Positions 12,813-19,713 of a DNA stretch of 24,578 bases are shown in pieces. The DNA is from a virus: the IMG/VR virus record IMGVR_UViG_3300025646_000352, positions 1-24,578 of that record. One strand, 5' to 3'. The position numbers and the translations under genes are program-made. Numbering within the stretch: position 1 is the stretch's first letter; every line of letters starts with the position of its first letter. A model generated the notes under the pieces. The model was not told where the DNA came from. It was given only the letters and a program-made list of their open reading frames with translations, and ran no database searches.

Positions 12813-12998
12813 TTACTGGATCCGGTCCTCAAGATCCATGCAGGCGCTCACCAGCGTATCGACCAGCGGATTGGAGCAGATCTCCTCCCACTCATCGTCG
12901 GTGGTGCACACCCGCATGTCCTCCAGCGCTTTTTTGACCGCTTCAGCAGAAGCGATCAGATCAGCGATGGCCTCAAGGCCGGCGCTCAGTTTCTTCAT
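12813..12998 (-). CDS. Hypothetical acidic protein, apparently monocistronic
   Basis: Sixty-one residues: MKKLSAGLEAIADLIASAEA and then VKKALEDMRVCTTDDEWEEI and a helical end (LVDTLVSACMDLEDRIQ). It is strongly acidic, small and helical, as are many phage proteins that bind and redirect host enzymes; no target can be named. It has its own promoter (13043-13071), a leader with a 7-bp hairpin, and an intrinsic terminator, so it is the only gene in its transcription unit. That suggests a need for separate, possibly high, expression. Confidence 0.7.
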   Translation of the reverse strand: MKKLSAGLEAIADLIASAEAVKKALEDMRVCTTDDEWEEICSNPLVDTLVSACMDLEDRIQ

Positions 12999-13018
12999 TT
13001 GTCTAGGTGCGGTGGTAC

Positions 13019-13036
13019 GTCGGGATCGCTCCCGAC
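13019..13036 (-). other. Leader hairpin with GNRA loop
   Basis: On the - strand GTCGGGA, loop GCGA, TCCCGAC: a perfect 7-bp stem with a GNRA-type tetraloop, starting a few bases after the predicted transcript start. It is followed by GCACCTAGACAA and the ATG at 12998; the same GCACCTAGACA precedes an ATG at 13385. Confidence 0.55.
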
Positions 13037-13042
13037 TTGATG

Positions 13043-13071
13043 ACTATACCACACTGCACAACCATGCGCGA
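13043..13071 (-). promoter_or_regulatory. Candidate promoter for the 12998 gene
   Basis: TCGCGC (13066-13071), 17 bases, TATAGT (13043-13048), with TGG before the -10. The -10 is near consensus; the -35 differs from the family TTGCGC at one base. It lies in a 99-base gap between two small genes. Confidence 0.6.
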
Positions 13072-13097
13072 CTCAATGGCCCCGAGGGGCCGCCGCG

Positions 13098-13289
13098 TCA
13101 GAACCACTCTTGCAGTTCTGCTGCGGCATCCGCCAGCCCGTTCTCGATGCCGTCCGCCATCTCGATCAGCTCCTGGCTCAAGGCCAGACCGCGCTCGATC
13201 GAAGCGGTGTAAGCAGCGAGGGCGTCGTCGATCTCTACGAACAGAGCGTCGATCTCGGCCTGGCTGGCGTTGCGGGTGGTGGCGTCCAT
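13098..13289 (-). CDS. Hypothetical small acidic helical protein
   Basis: Sixty-three residues from the ATG at 13289 (MDATTRNASQAEIDALFVEI, then DDALAAYTASIERGLALSQE and LIEMADGIENGLADAA). A GGAG lies six bases before this ATG. The frame is open to an ATG at 13385, but the extra 32 codons are unlike a protein (Gly/His/Arg-rich) and overlie strong hairpins. It resembles the neighbouring 61-residue protein in size, charge and helical make-up, so the two may play similar host-directed roles; no function is known. Confidence 0.65.
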   Translation of the reverse strand: MDATTRNASQAEIDALFVEIDDALAAYTASIERGLALSQELIEMADGIENGLADAAAELQEWF

Positions 13290-13418
13290 CTGGATCTCCG
13301 TGTGGTGGTTGAGCCCCCGGCGGGACTCATGTGGGTGCCGGGTGTGGCCACCACCGGAGCGGGACGCTTCCCGCGAATATTCCATTGTCTAGGTGCGGGC
13401 TCCTGGCCCACGTGCAAT
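13290..13418 (-). other. Long structured leader with several hairpins
   Basis: On the - strand: GGGC/GCCC near the 5' end, then GCACCTAGACA-ATG (13383-13385), GCGGGA-AGCG-TCCCGC (13359-13374, perfect 6-bp stem), and GAGTCCC-GCCG-GGGGCTC (13311-13328, one G-U pair) just before the GGAG of the 13289 start. The CGGGA/TCCCG stem resembles the one in the 12998 leader. Could be an RNA regulatory element or a small RNA. No gene is preferred here, though a 32-codon extension is open. Confidence 0.45.
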
Positions 13419-13446
13419 ATGGTACACCATGCGCCGCCGTGGCCAA
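13419..13446 (-). promoter_or_regulatory. Candidate promoter for the 13289 gene
   Basis: TTGGCC (13441-13446), 16 bases, TACCAT (13419-13424). The -10 hexamer and spacer length equal those of the promoter at 21042-21069. It lies directly after the stop of the 65-residue gene at 13450. Confidence 0.4.
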
Positions 13447-13449
13447 CCA

Positions 13450-13647
13450 TCAGTCATATTCGGTTACATCGCGCGTCAAGTCACGACTAGACCACTCGGC
13501 CTCAGGGATCCACCAATCCTGAATTGAGGAGTAGCTGCGCGTGATCCACGTCGCGCGGCGGCACTGCACGCCATTGATGATCGCCTCACGCGGTTGGCTG
13601 CTGCGTGCGTCAGTGATGCGGATTGCGTTAGGGGTTGGTTTTGTCAT
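13450..13647 (-). CDS. Hypothetical protein
   Basis: Sixty-five residues from the ATG at 13647, which overlaps the VRR-NUC stop (ATGA). It reads as a small beta-rich domain: NAIRITDARSSQPREAIING, VQCRRATWITRSYSSIQDWW, then IPEAEWSSRDLTRDVTEYD. The pattern of a basic R-R turn followed by aromatic residues recalls small DUF6504-like proteins, a weak resemblance only. Function unknown. Confidence 0.65.
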   Translation of the reverse strand: MTKPTPNAIRITDARSSQPREAIINGVQCRRATWITRSYSSIQDWWIPEAEWSSRDLTRDVTEYD

Positions 13648-13991
13648 GCCAGTAATGATTGCGCATCCTCCACGCTGCGCGCCACGCCAGCAATTCCGCC
13701 AGCGGCTTGCACTGCTTCCATCCATTGCCGCTGTTCCGGGCGCAGGCGGCCGGTTTGGCTCTTGACCTCAATGCTGGCGAACACCGCCACCTGCTGGCCG
13801 ACCATCTCGGGCGTAATGGTGATCGTGCGCCAGCCGATCAGGTCGCCAGCACCCTTGCCGCCGACGCCAAACTCAACCCATCGGCCAGTGCGTGGATCCG
13901 GCAGCCGGCCGACATTATTGCGATGCAGCCTGGCTGAGCCGCGACTGCAAGCGAGCCTGATCTGTTGCTGGATGGTTTGCTCTGACGGCAT
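13644..13991 (-). CDS. VRR-NUC domain nuclease
   Basis: 115 residues from the ATG at 13991 (a GTG lies one codon earlier). It has the VRR-NUC layout: N-terminal acidic residue E4 (PSEQTIQQQI), GGKGAGDLIGW with D50, and E75-V-K77 (FASIEVKSQTGRL) followed by QRQWMEAVQAAGG. This PD-(D/E)XK group includes phage Holliday-junction or flap-cutting enzymes and FAN1-like repair nucleases. It probably resolves branched DNA during replication or packaging. Second of three PD-(D/E)XK-type proteins in the window. Confidence 0.88.
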   Translation of the reverse strand: MPSEQTIQQQIRLACSRGSARLHRNNVGRLPDPRTGRWVEFGVGGKGAGDLIGWRTITITPEMVGQQVAVFASIEVKSQTGRLRPEQRQWMEAVQAAGGIAGVARSVEDAQSLLA

Positions 13992-14015
13992 CACGGTGGT
14001 GAGTCTGCCGGCAGG

Positions 14016-14339
14016 CTAGAGCTGAATCCCCAAATCCTCCGGCTGATACCCGGATCGTATCGACACATTCGCGCCGCGTTGTAATGCACTGCTCACGACC
14101 GCATGGAAGGCGTCATAACCGTTGTCGCCATCTTCTAGTAGTGCCACCTCGTCAACTTCATCGGGTTTGCCATTCTTGTACCAGCTGATGCGGATGATCG
14201 CTAGTACATGTTCCGGCAGTGTTGTAGTGACGTGGTAATCCAAGGTCTGCCGGCGCGGCGGGCGTGGTTCGATCATGATCATCACGTCAACAAGGCGATC
14301 CGTTAGCCAATCCAGCAAGCGATAAATCAAGCCGCGCAT
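14016..14339 (-). CDS. Hypothetical protein
   Basis: 107 residues. An amphipathic N-terminal helix (MRGLIYRLLDWLTDRLVDVM) leads to a beta-rich middle (RRQTLDYHVTTTLPEHVLAI, IRISWYKNGKPDEVDEVALL) and an end that could form a Rossmann-like or OB-like unit (ANVSIRSGYQPEDLGI). No clear motif. It starts three bases after the upstream stop and belongs to the unit read from the 15228-15256 promoter. Confidence 0.6.
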   Translation of the reverse strand: MRGLIYRLLDWLTDRLVDVMIMIEPRPPRRQTLDYHVTTTLPEHVLAIIRISWYKNGKPDEVDEVALLEDGDNGYDAFHAVVSSALQRGANVSIRSGYQPEDLGIQL

Positions 14340-14342
14340 GGG

Positions 14343-14714
14343 TTACGGGTCGCTGGGTTCAGTCTGATCCAGCGCCGCTTCAAGGTGCGGGATTGCAGCG
14401 GCAGCAGTGGAGCAGTTGCGGGCACGGTTACTGACTTGAACCGCAATGCGATCAACCCGCTCTTGGTCTTGCTTGAGCTGCTGTCGGCGCTCTACTTCCG
14501 CGATTTGATTGGGCGTGGCGGGGATTACGCGGTAACGACTCCAGCGGCTTGCAGTGCGCTCTCGTCCGTTGCTCTTGTTGAAGCGGCGTGTGCCGACAAT
14601 GATCTGCGTCTTGGTGACGCAATCAACGATTGTGATTCGGTCATCAATGAACGGCGTAGAATACCGCAGGATCACCTTATCGCTTGGCTTGATGTCAGAG
14701 AGTGATGTGGTCAT
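14343..14714 (-). CDS. Hypothetical basic protein with SH3/KOW-like start
   Basis: 123 residues from the ATG at 14714. The first 60 (IKPSDKVILRYSTPFIDDRI, TIVDCVTKTQIIVGTRRFNK) resemble a small beta-barrel of the SH3/KOW kind, followed by a basic loop (RERTASRWSRYRVIPATPN) and a helical, Gln-rich tail. I recall similar phage proteins that open with a DKVILRY-like strand but no tested role. Nucleic-acid binding is plausible from the charge. Confidence 0.65.
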   Translation of the reverse strand: MTTSLSDIKPSDKVILRYSTPFIDDRITIVDCVTKTQIIVGTRRFNKSNGRERTASRWSRYRVIPATPNQIAEVERRQQLKQDQERVDRIAVQVSNRARNCSTAAAAIPHLEAALDQTEPSDP

Positions 14715-14757
14715 GGTTGACAATCGGGTTGACAATAGTCGGTGGCGGGGTTGGCAA

Positions 14758-14943
14758 TCATTCAGTCAAGTAAGTGAGCACGCTTATGAATACAACAACC
14801 GCGAAGAAGTAGACAGCAAGCCCAGTAAGCGGTCCGCCCCATAGAGCGGCAATGGCCCCAGCAAGATACGTTGCCGCGACACCTAGAACGAATGCGGCAG
14901 CGCGGACAAAATGGCGCAGAAAGCGCGTGATAGGGGTGGGCAT
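14758..14943 (-). CDS. Two-pass membrane protein
   Basis: Sixty-one residues. Two hydrophobic stretches (about AAAFVLGVAATYLAGAIAAL and GLAVYFFAVVVFISVLTYL) with a basic N-terminus (TPITRFLRHFVR), so the N-terminus is probably cytoplasmic. No family recognised. Gaps of about 60 bases upstream and 40 downstream hold nothing clear. Confidence 0.65.
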   Translation of the reverse strand: MPTPITRFLRHFVRAAAFVLGVAATYLAGAIAALWGGPLTGLAVYFFAVVVFISVLTYLTE

Positions 14944-15005
14944 GACCCAGTGGCGAGGATGGTGCTGCCGGATTGAATGGGCTCCGGCGGGCCGTGGGGC
15001 GTGGA

Positions 15006-15200
15006 TCAGATTACTTGGACAAATTCGCCATCTTCAAACATGCGAACTACCCAGCCGCGACCGTTGTGGAAAAGATCAAAGGTTTCGCCGGGGCAAGCGG
15101 TTTCAATGGCAACGGCCAATGTCTCCTCGGCGCGAGCTTTGCCGGCGTCGTTGTCGCGGTAGGTGGTTGATGCGTACTGAATAGTGCTGAGATCGAGCAT
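15006..15200 (-). CDS. Hypothetical protein, first gene of its unit
   Basis: Sixty-four residues from the ATG at 15200 (MLDLSTIQYASTTYRDNDAG...). The end (GETFDLFHNGRGWVVRMFED and GEFVQVI) reads as a small beta hairpin domain; the middle is an acidic helix (KARAEETLAVAIETACP). No motif recognised. The predicted transcript from the promoter at 15228-15256 starts about 20 bases before the ATG, which supports this start over the in-frame one at 15227. Confidence 0.65.
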   Translation of the reverse strand: MLDLSTIQYASTTYRDNDAGKARAEETLAVAIETACPGETFDLFHNGRGWVVRMFEDGEFVQVI

Positions 15201-15227
15201 AGTCCGATGGTGAGGTCCGATGCGCAA

Positions 15228-15256
15228 ACAATACCACCTAGCTCAGCCGTGCGCAA
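15228..15256 (-). promoter_or_regulatory. Candidate promoter for the 15200-13450 unit
   Basis: TTGCGC (15251-15256), 17 bases, TATTGT (15228-15233) with TGG before the -10. The spacer ends CTAGGTGG, as at 10758-10786. The -35 lies in the last codons of the helicase gene. The leader contains a direct repeat CATCGGAC. Confidence 0.6.
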
Positions 15257-16613
15257 CCTTGCGGGCACGGGCGGCGTGCACATGCTTCGCCCATGCAGCT
15301 GGGTTCTTGTAGCCGCGCGTGCGGCCAAGCTGGATCAGCTGCTCCAACGACTGCGCTGAGCCTTGCTCACGCTTGCGCTCCCGAGCTGCAGCAGCAAGCT
15401 CCACCAGCTCGCCTTCCACGGTCTGCAGTTCCCTGCGCTCCACCGGTGCAAACACATGCCCGCATTCAGCGCACACGCGGGCGGTGCTGAGGCTGGTACT
15501 GAAGCATTTAGGGCAGACCTTGCAGCTCGGGGCAGATTCGCGCTGTTGCTTGCGGCGGCCGTCAAGGCTCCACTCATGCACCTGCAGCGGATGGCCAAGC
15601 CTGCCGCAGTTGCCGACGTGATCAAGGATGATCAGATCACGCTTGCCCGTTGCGATCCGCAAACCGCGACCATTGCCTTGCAACCATGCCGTTAGTGATT
15701 GCGTTGGTCTGAGCCAGATCACCACATCAATCTCAGGCACATCAACGCCAGCAATCCACAGCTGCGCGCACGCCACTAGGTCAAGCCGTCCAGCGCGTAA
15801 TCCAGCAACAGCTTCGCGGCGTTCGCGGTCATCGCTGCCGCCATGTACCGCAACAGCGCGATAGCCAGCGCGGCGCCATTGATCAGCAACAGCCTGTGCA
15901 TGGGCCACAGTGGTGCAAAACGCAACACCACGGCGGCCACGGCACAACTTACGCCAGTGGCTCAGTGCATCACCAACAACAGCCGGCTTGCTCATCATTT
16001 CACCGGCTTGCCCTTGATCAAAGTCACCGCCACGGCTGCGCAGTCCGGTTAGGTCAACGCCAGGTGGTGCATAGACACGCACTGGCGCTAGCAGTCCTTC
16101 CTCGATCAGTTCAGCCGTCGAGCATGTCGGCACCAAGCGGTCAAACACCTCACCGAGTCCACGCCCATCGAGCCGCTGAGCTGTCCCGGTGAGTCCGAGC
16201 AGCAGCGGCCGGCCAGCGGCGGCGATCACTTTTTTGTAGCTATCAGCTACAGCTAGATGGCATTCGTCGATGATGATCAAATCCGGTCGTGGCAACCGTG
16301 GCCGCCGCACTGCTGTTGCAACACCAACCACCTGCACTGGCCTTGAATAGTCCACGCGCATACCAGCGCGGATGTGGCCATGCAGGATCCCAGCATGGCG
16401 CAGGCGTGCGCTGGTATCTTCCAGGATTTCCTTCAGGTGCGCCAGAAACCACACGCTACGGCCGCGTGCAGTGCTGCTGCGGACGATTTCGGCGGCCGTC
16501 GCGGTTTTGCCGAAACCCGTTGGTGCCACAAGGATCGGGGCGCGCGCGCCGCTTTGATATGCAGCGCGCAGGTCTTCAACCGCCTTGAGTTGGCGGGGGC
16601 GGAGTTGGATCAC
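15243..16613 (-). CDS. SF2 DEAD/DEAH-like helicase
   Basis: 456 residues. Superfamily-2 motifs in order: Walker A APTGFGKT (30-37), DECH (116-119), LTGTAQR (141-147, in place of the usual LTATP), and motif VI QGNGRGLR (312-319). A four-Cys zinc ribbon (C367xxC370 and C381xxC384, with C364 nearby) follows in the linker, then a helical Arg/Gln-rich tail. It should unwind or remodel nucleic acids with ATP in replication or repair. Its start overlaps the fusion protein's stop (ATGA), so the two are made together. Confidence 0.9.
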   Translation of the reverse strand: MIQLRPRQLKAVEDLRAAYQSGARAPILVAPTGFGKTATAAEIVRSSTARGRSVWFLAHLKEILEDTSARLRHAGILHGHIRAGMRVDYSRPVQVVGVATAVRRPRLPRPDLIIIDECHLAVADSYKKVIAAAGRPLLLGLTGTAQRLDGRGLGEVFDRLVPTCSTAELIEEGLLAPVRVYAPPGVDLTGLRSRGGDFDQGQAGEMMSKPAVVGDALSHWRKLCRGRRGVAFCTTVAHAQAVADQWRRAGYRAVAVHGGSDDRERREAVAGLRAGRLDLVACAQLWIAGVDVPEIDVVIWLRPTQSLTAWLQGNGRGLRIATGKRDLIILDHVGNCGRLGHPLQVHEWSLDGRRKQQRESAPSCKVCPKCFSTSLSTARVCAECGHVFAPVERRELQTVEGELVELAAAARERKREQGSAQSLEQLIQLGRTRGYKNPAAWAKHVHAARARKVAHG

Positions 16614-18871
16614 ACCAGCTCTCCCTGCTTGGCGGATTCACACTGCTGCAGGTTCTTGGCGGCGCAGTTGAAGTAGGAAGGCTTCAGCTCAAACCCAACA
16701 AACCGCCTACCCATTTGCAGGCTGACGTATCCCTCGCTGCCGATACCAGCGAATGGGCTCAGCACAAGATCGCCCGGATTGCTCCACAGCTGCAAACCAC
16801 GACGGATCACCTCAAGCTGCAGCGGGCAGATATGGCGCTCATCGTCATTGGCGCGGGCGCTGCGGTATTGCAGCGTGTCTGATGGGTTGATGTCCATCCA
16901 CACGGGGCTGGCATACCGCTGCCAGATGTTGATTGAATCCTTGATCGGATCGCCGGTCTTGGGCGGCGGATTCTCACCGGCGAATTCCGTGAACGGTCCG
17001 GCGCACGGCTCAGGGTTGTCGCCCAGCTTCCGCACGGTCACTAGATAATCTGGGATGCCTTGGCGGCTGAGTGCTGAATCCTTGCGGATCTGCTTATGCA
17101 GCAGGCCGATCGCTTTGGTGCGCTGCATCGCAGTGACCGGATCCTTCCAGATGCACACCTCGCTATGGAATACGAAGCCGGCAGATTGGAAGATCCGCAG
17201 CATGTCACCGCGAAAGTCTTTTACTCCAATGAAGCCATCGCGTTCCTTACTGCTCGGCAGGTTCATGCAGTGGAAGCTGATCAGCCTGCCTGGCATCATC
17301 ACGCGGTGCAGCTCAGTAGCTAGGAAGCCGAAATGATCAAAGAACTCCTGCTCCGTTCGGCTGTTGCCCATATCACGGTCGCTGTTGCTGTAGGTGTAGA
17401 GCGACGCAAATGGTGGGCTGAAGACGCTGTAGTGGATTGAATCAGAATCCAACTGGCGGATGCTCTCCACGCAGTCGCCTAGGTACAGATCCCAGTTATC
17501 GCCGCTCTTGCGCTCGGTGATGTGCGGCGCCACCTGGCGCTGGATCTTCTTGAGTTGCTCCATTGTGGTCTTCTTCATGATTTCAACCATTGATTGAGCC
17601 ATTGCGATGCTGTCCGATTCCTTGCGGCGGATGTTATCAATCACGCGGCCTTCGGCCACGTCGTAGATGATGTGCGCATTCACCGGATGCTGTTGGCCGA
17701 ATCGCCAACACCTGCGGATGGCTTGATAGAACGCTTCATAGCTATGGGACAAGCCAACAAATGCGACATTGTGGCACCGCTGGAAGTTCAAGCCAAAGCC
17801 AAAGATGCTCGGCTTGCTTACCAGTACGCGAATCTTGCCGTCTTGGAAATCAATCGCAGCCTGCCGCTTGTGATCATCGCCGTCGCTGCCGGACACCTCA
17901 ACAGCGCCATTGATGGCAGCAGTGAGCGCCTTGCTTTCATCGTTCAGATCACACCACACCAGCCATTGCTCATCGCTGGCATTAGCAAGTGCAGCAGCAG
18001 CGTCAACGCGCAGCTGCAAACTAGCCTTGCGCACCTGCCGTTGATCGCTCAGCGTGCGCGCTTCCATCGCAAACAGCGCCATCTGGCCGTCGTCGCCGGC
18101 CGCAGCCTCGCGCGGTGTTTCAACCGTGCAATCATGGATGCGCAGTTCCGGTAGCACGAATTCTCCATCCTCATAACCAAGGTCCGATGGTTTGCGGATG
18201 GTCACTGCCCAGCTGCAAACCCACTCCCAGAACTTGGTCTTTGCGTGGCCCTTCAGTCGCCACTTGCTGGTATCACCGCCGTCATGCACGAAGAACATCG
18301 CCAGCATTTCGGTGCGTGTCATCACACCAATGAACTCAGCATGGTTGCCAAGTTCCATATGGTCGTTCGGTGCTGGCGTGGCTGAGCACGCAAGGCGATA
18401 CGGCGTCTGCGCAAATGACTCAATGATCTGATTGCGGATTTTGCCGGTATATGCCTTCAAGATGCTGGACTCATCCAGCACTACGCCTTGGAAACTGGCC
18501 GCATCAAAGTGGCTCAGCTTCTCGTAATTGGTGACCGTGATGCCGGGCTTGACATCAGCTTGCGTTGCAGCGAAGTTGCAGCTGATGCCGAACTTTTGCC
18601 CTTCGCGTACGGTTTGATGTGCAACCGCAAGTGGTGCTAGCACCAGCACATTGCCGCCGGTATATTCATGCACTTGATGCGCCCATTCAAGCTGCATGGC
18701 AGTCTTGCCCATGCCGCAGTCGGCCCAGATGCAGAACTTACCGACGCGGCACGCCATTGTCACGATGTCCTGCTGGAACGGGAACAATGGCGCGGTGAAT
18801 GATTGCGGATCAAATCCAGTTGCCGGCGCAGCGGTGGATTTAGCGGCGAGGAACTCTTGATATTCCTGCAT
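16610..18871 (-). CDS. SNF2-type helicase fused to a DNA methyltransferase
   Basis: 753 residues from the ATG at 18871, chosen because a GGAGG lies four bases before it. The first 450 residues are an SF2/SNF2-like ATPase: DCGMGKT (51-57), DESS (133-136), ACSATPAP (161-168) and motif VI QAIRRCWRFGQ (383-393). The last 290 are a class-beta amino-methyltransferase: motif IV SPPF (485-488) comes before motif I LSPFAGIGSEG (704-714). SPPF/SPPY usually marks N4-cytosine methylation, though some adenine enzymes share it. Fused helicase-methylases are known in phages; here they may protect the genome from host restriction. No target-recognition domain is obvious. The -10 to +5 region has the best Shine-Dalgarno on this strand. 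Confidence 0.92.
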   Translation of the reverse strand: MQEYQEFLAAKSTAAPATGFDPQSFTAPLFPFQQDIVTMACRVGKFCIWADCGMGKTAMQLEWAHQVHEYTGGNVLVLAPLAVAHQTVREGQKFGISCNFAATQADVKPGITVTNYEKLSHFDAASFQGVVLDESSILKAYTGKIRNQIIESFAQTPYRLACSATPAPNDHMELGNHAEFIGVMTRTEMLAMFFVHDGGDTSKWRLKGHAKTKFWEWVCSWAVTIRKPSDLGYEDGEFVLPELRIHDCTVETPREAAAGDDGQMALFAMEARTLSDQRQVRKASLQLRVDAAAALANASDEQWLVWCDLNDESKALTAAINGAVEVSGSDGDDHKRQAAIDFQDGKIRVLVSKPSIFGFGLNFQRCHNVAFVGLSHSYEAFYQAIRRCWRFGQQHPVNAHIIYDVAEGRVIDNIRRKESDSIAMAQSMVEIMKKTTMEQLKKIQRQVAPHITERKSGDNWDLYLGDCVESIRQLDSDSIHYSVFSPPFASLYTYSNSDRDMGNSRTEQEFFDHFGFLATELHRVMMPGRLISFHCMNLPSSKERDGFIGVKDFRGDMLRIFQSAGFVFHSEVCIWKDPVTAMQRTKAIGLLHKQIRKDSALSRQGIPDYLVTVRKLGDNPEPCAGPFTEFAGENPPPKTGDPIKDSINIWQRYASPVWMDINPSDTLQYRSARANDDERHICPLQLEVIRRGLQLWSNPGDLVLSPFAGIGSEGYVSLQMGRRFVGFELKPSYFNCAAKNLQQCESAKQGELV

Positions 18872-19029
18872 CAAACCTCCACGCAATCATCAGAATCACC
18901 TTCAGTCCAAATCACACGCGGTTCACCGTCGGGCGAATCCGGCGCCTGGCGTACCACAGCAACCGGCGCAGGTTTGCTGCAGTATTCAGGGATCGGCTGC
19001 TGGGTGGTGAGGATTAAAGCGGTGAGCAT
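18871..19029 (-). CDS. Hypothetical 52-residue acidic protein
   Basis: Found in the gap: MLTALILTTQQPIPEYCSKP, then APVAVVRQAPDSPDGEPRVI and WTEGDSDDCVEV. Pro/Asp-rich, probably unstructured apart from two short strands; two Cys. Start and stop each share one base with the neighbours (TAATG and TGATG), which supports it. It carries the Shine-Dalgarno of the helicase-methylase gene in its last codons. Function unknown. Confidence 0.6.
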   Translation of the reverse strand: MLTALILTTQQPIPEYCSKPAPVAVVRQAPDSPDGEPRVIWTEGDSDDCVEV

Positions 19030-19349
19030 TAGAGACCTTCCTCAATGATGTTGGCGAGTTCTTCAAATGTGGAGCCGTTGTCGTTAAGGGCGGCGAGGTC
19101 TAGGGGGTTGGGGCTCATTAAATCAGCCCATTTCTGCACTTGAATTGGCAGAGTTGTGTCCACGCGGTGCATAGCGCACACGTTGCCCGAGTCGTATTCA
19201 TCCCACTCCGGCCCAACCGCCTTGCCGTACAGGTCGCACAGCACACCAAGGCAGCAATACTGATCACCTTGGCGGAGATAACCCTGCCCTTGCTGGTAGT
19301 TGCCGCTGCGTAGGGCAGTGAGCCAGGCTTGCTTGATGTCCGGCTTCAC
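19029..19349 (-). CDS. Conserved phage hypothetical, IKQAWLTALRSG family
   Basis: 106 residues from the GTG at 19349, which overlaps the upstream stop (GTGA). KPDIKQAWLTALRSGNYQQG, YCCLGVLCDLYGKAV, and a C-terminal LAALNDNGSTFEELANII match a small protein common in many phages and bacteria, always annotated as hypothetical. A CCLGVLC motif with three Cys is a constant feature. The role is unknown. The frame is open upstream to 19412, but those codons overlie the upstream gene. Confidence 0.85.
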   Translation of the reverse strand: MKPDIKQAWLTALRSGNYQQGQGYLRQGDQYCCLGVLCDLYGKAVGPEWDEYDSGNVCAMHRVDTTLPIQVQKWADLMSPNPLDLAALNDNGSTFEELANIIEEGL

Positions 19350-19684
19350 TGCCCCACCTCCCGCGCAGGCAGCGGGTCCAGTTGCACCCAGCCTTGGCCC
19401 CAGTCTTCCCATGCGGTGCCGTCATCAGCCAGCGCTAGGTACCGGTCGTTGGCGTAGGTGATGCTGGTGAACAGGCGGGGTGTGGTAATAGTCGGAGCAG
19501 TGGCGGTTCCCCACAGGCTGGTGTGGCGCCACGGGGTGTTAGCTGGCGCTTGCTCCCACTCAGTGAATGCGCTCCAGGTCTCGCCGTGCTTCAGCCGAGA
19601 TGGCGCTAGCACAAGCACTTCGCCGTGCTCGTCCGCATCCGACTCCGTCGGCGGTCGATCCGTGATCCAGTCAGTGTCGGTCAT
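19346..19684 (-). CDS. Hypothetical DUF551-like N-terminal protein
   Basis: 112 residues from the ATG at 19684. WITDRPPTESDADEHGEVLV, then LAPSR matches the start of DUF551-like phage proteins (W.TDR.PTE.DAD..G.VLV). The second half (ITYANDRYLALADDGTAWED, then WGQGWVQLDPLP) looks like a small beta-strand unit. No known activity. It is the first gene of the unit that carries both helicases, behind an inverted repeat at 19714-19748. Confidence 0.75.
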   Translation of the reverse strand: MTDTDWITDRPPTESDADEHGEVLVLAPSRLKHGETWSAFTEWEQAPANTPWRHTSLWGTATAPTITTPRLFTSITYANDRYLALADDGTAWEDWGQGWVQLDPLPAREVGQ

Positions 19685-19713
19685 GTCCAGTGGTGAGGGA
19701 CTTGGGTAGGTTA

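Noticed and set aside
13078-13091. GGCCCC-GA-GGGGCC hairpin as a terminator for the 13289 gene
   Set aside because: A strong short stem, but no T-run on either side; it may help end transcription but cannot be called a terminator from sequence.
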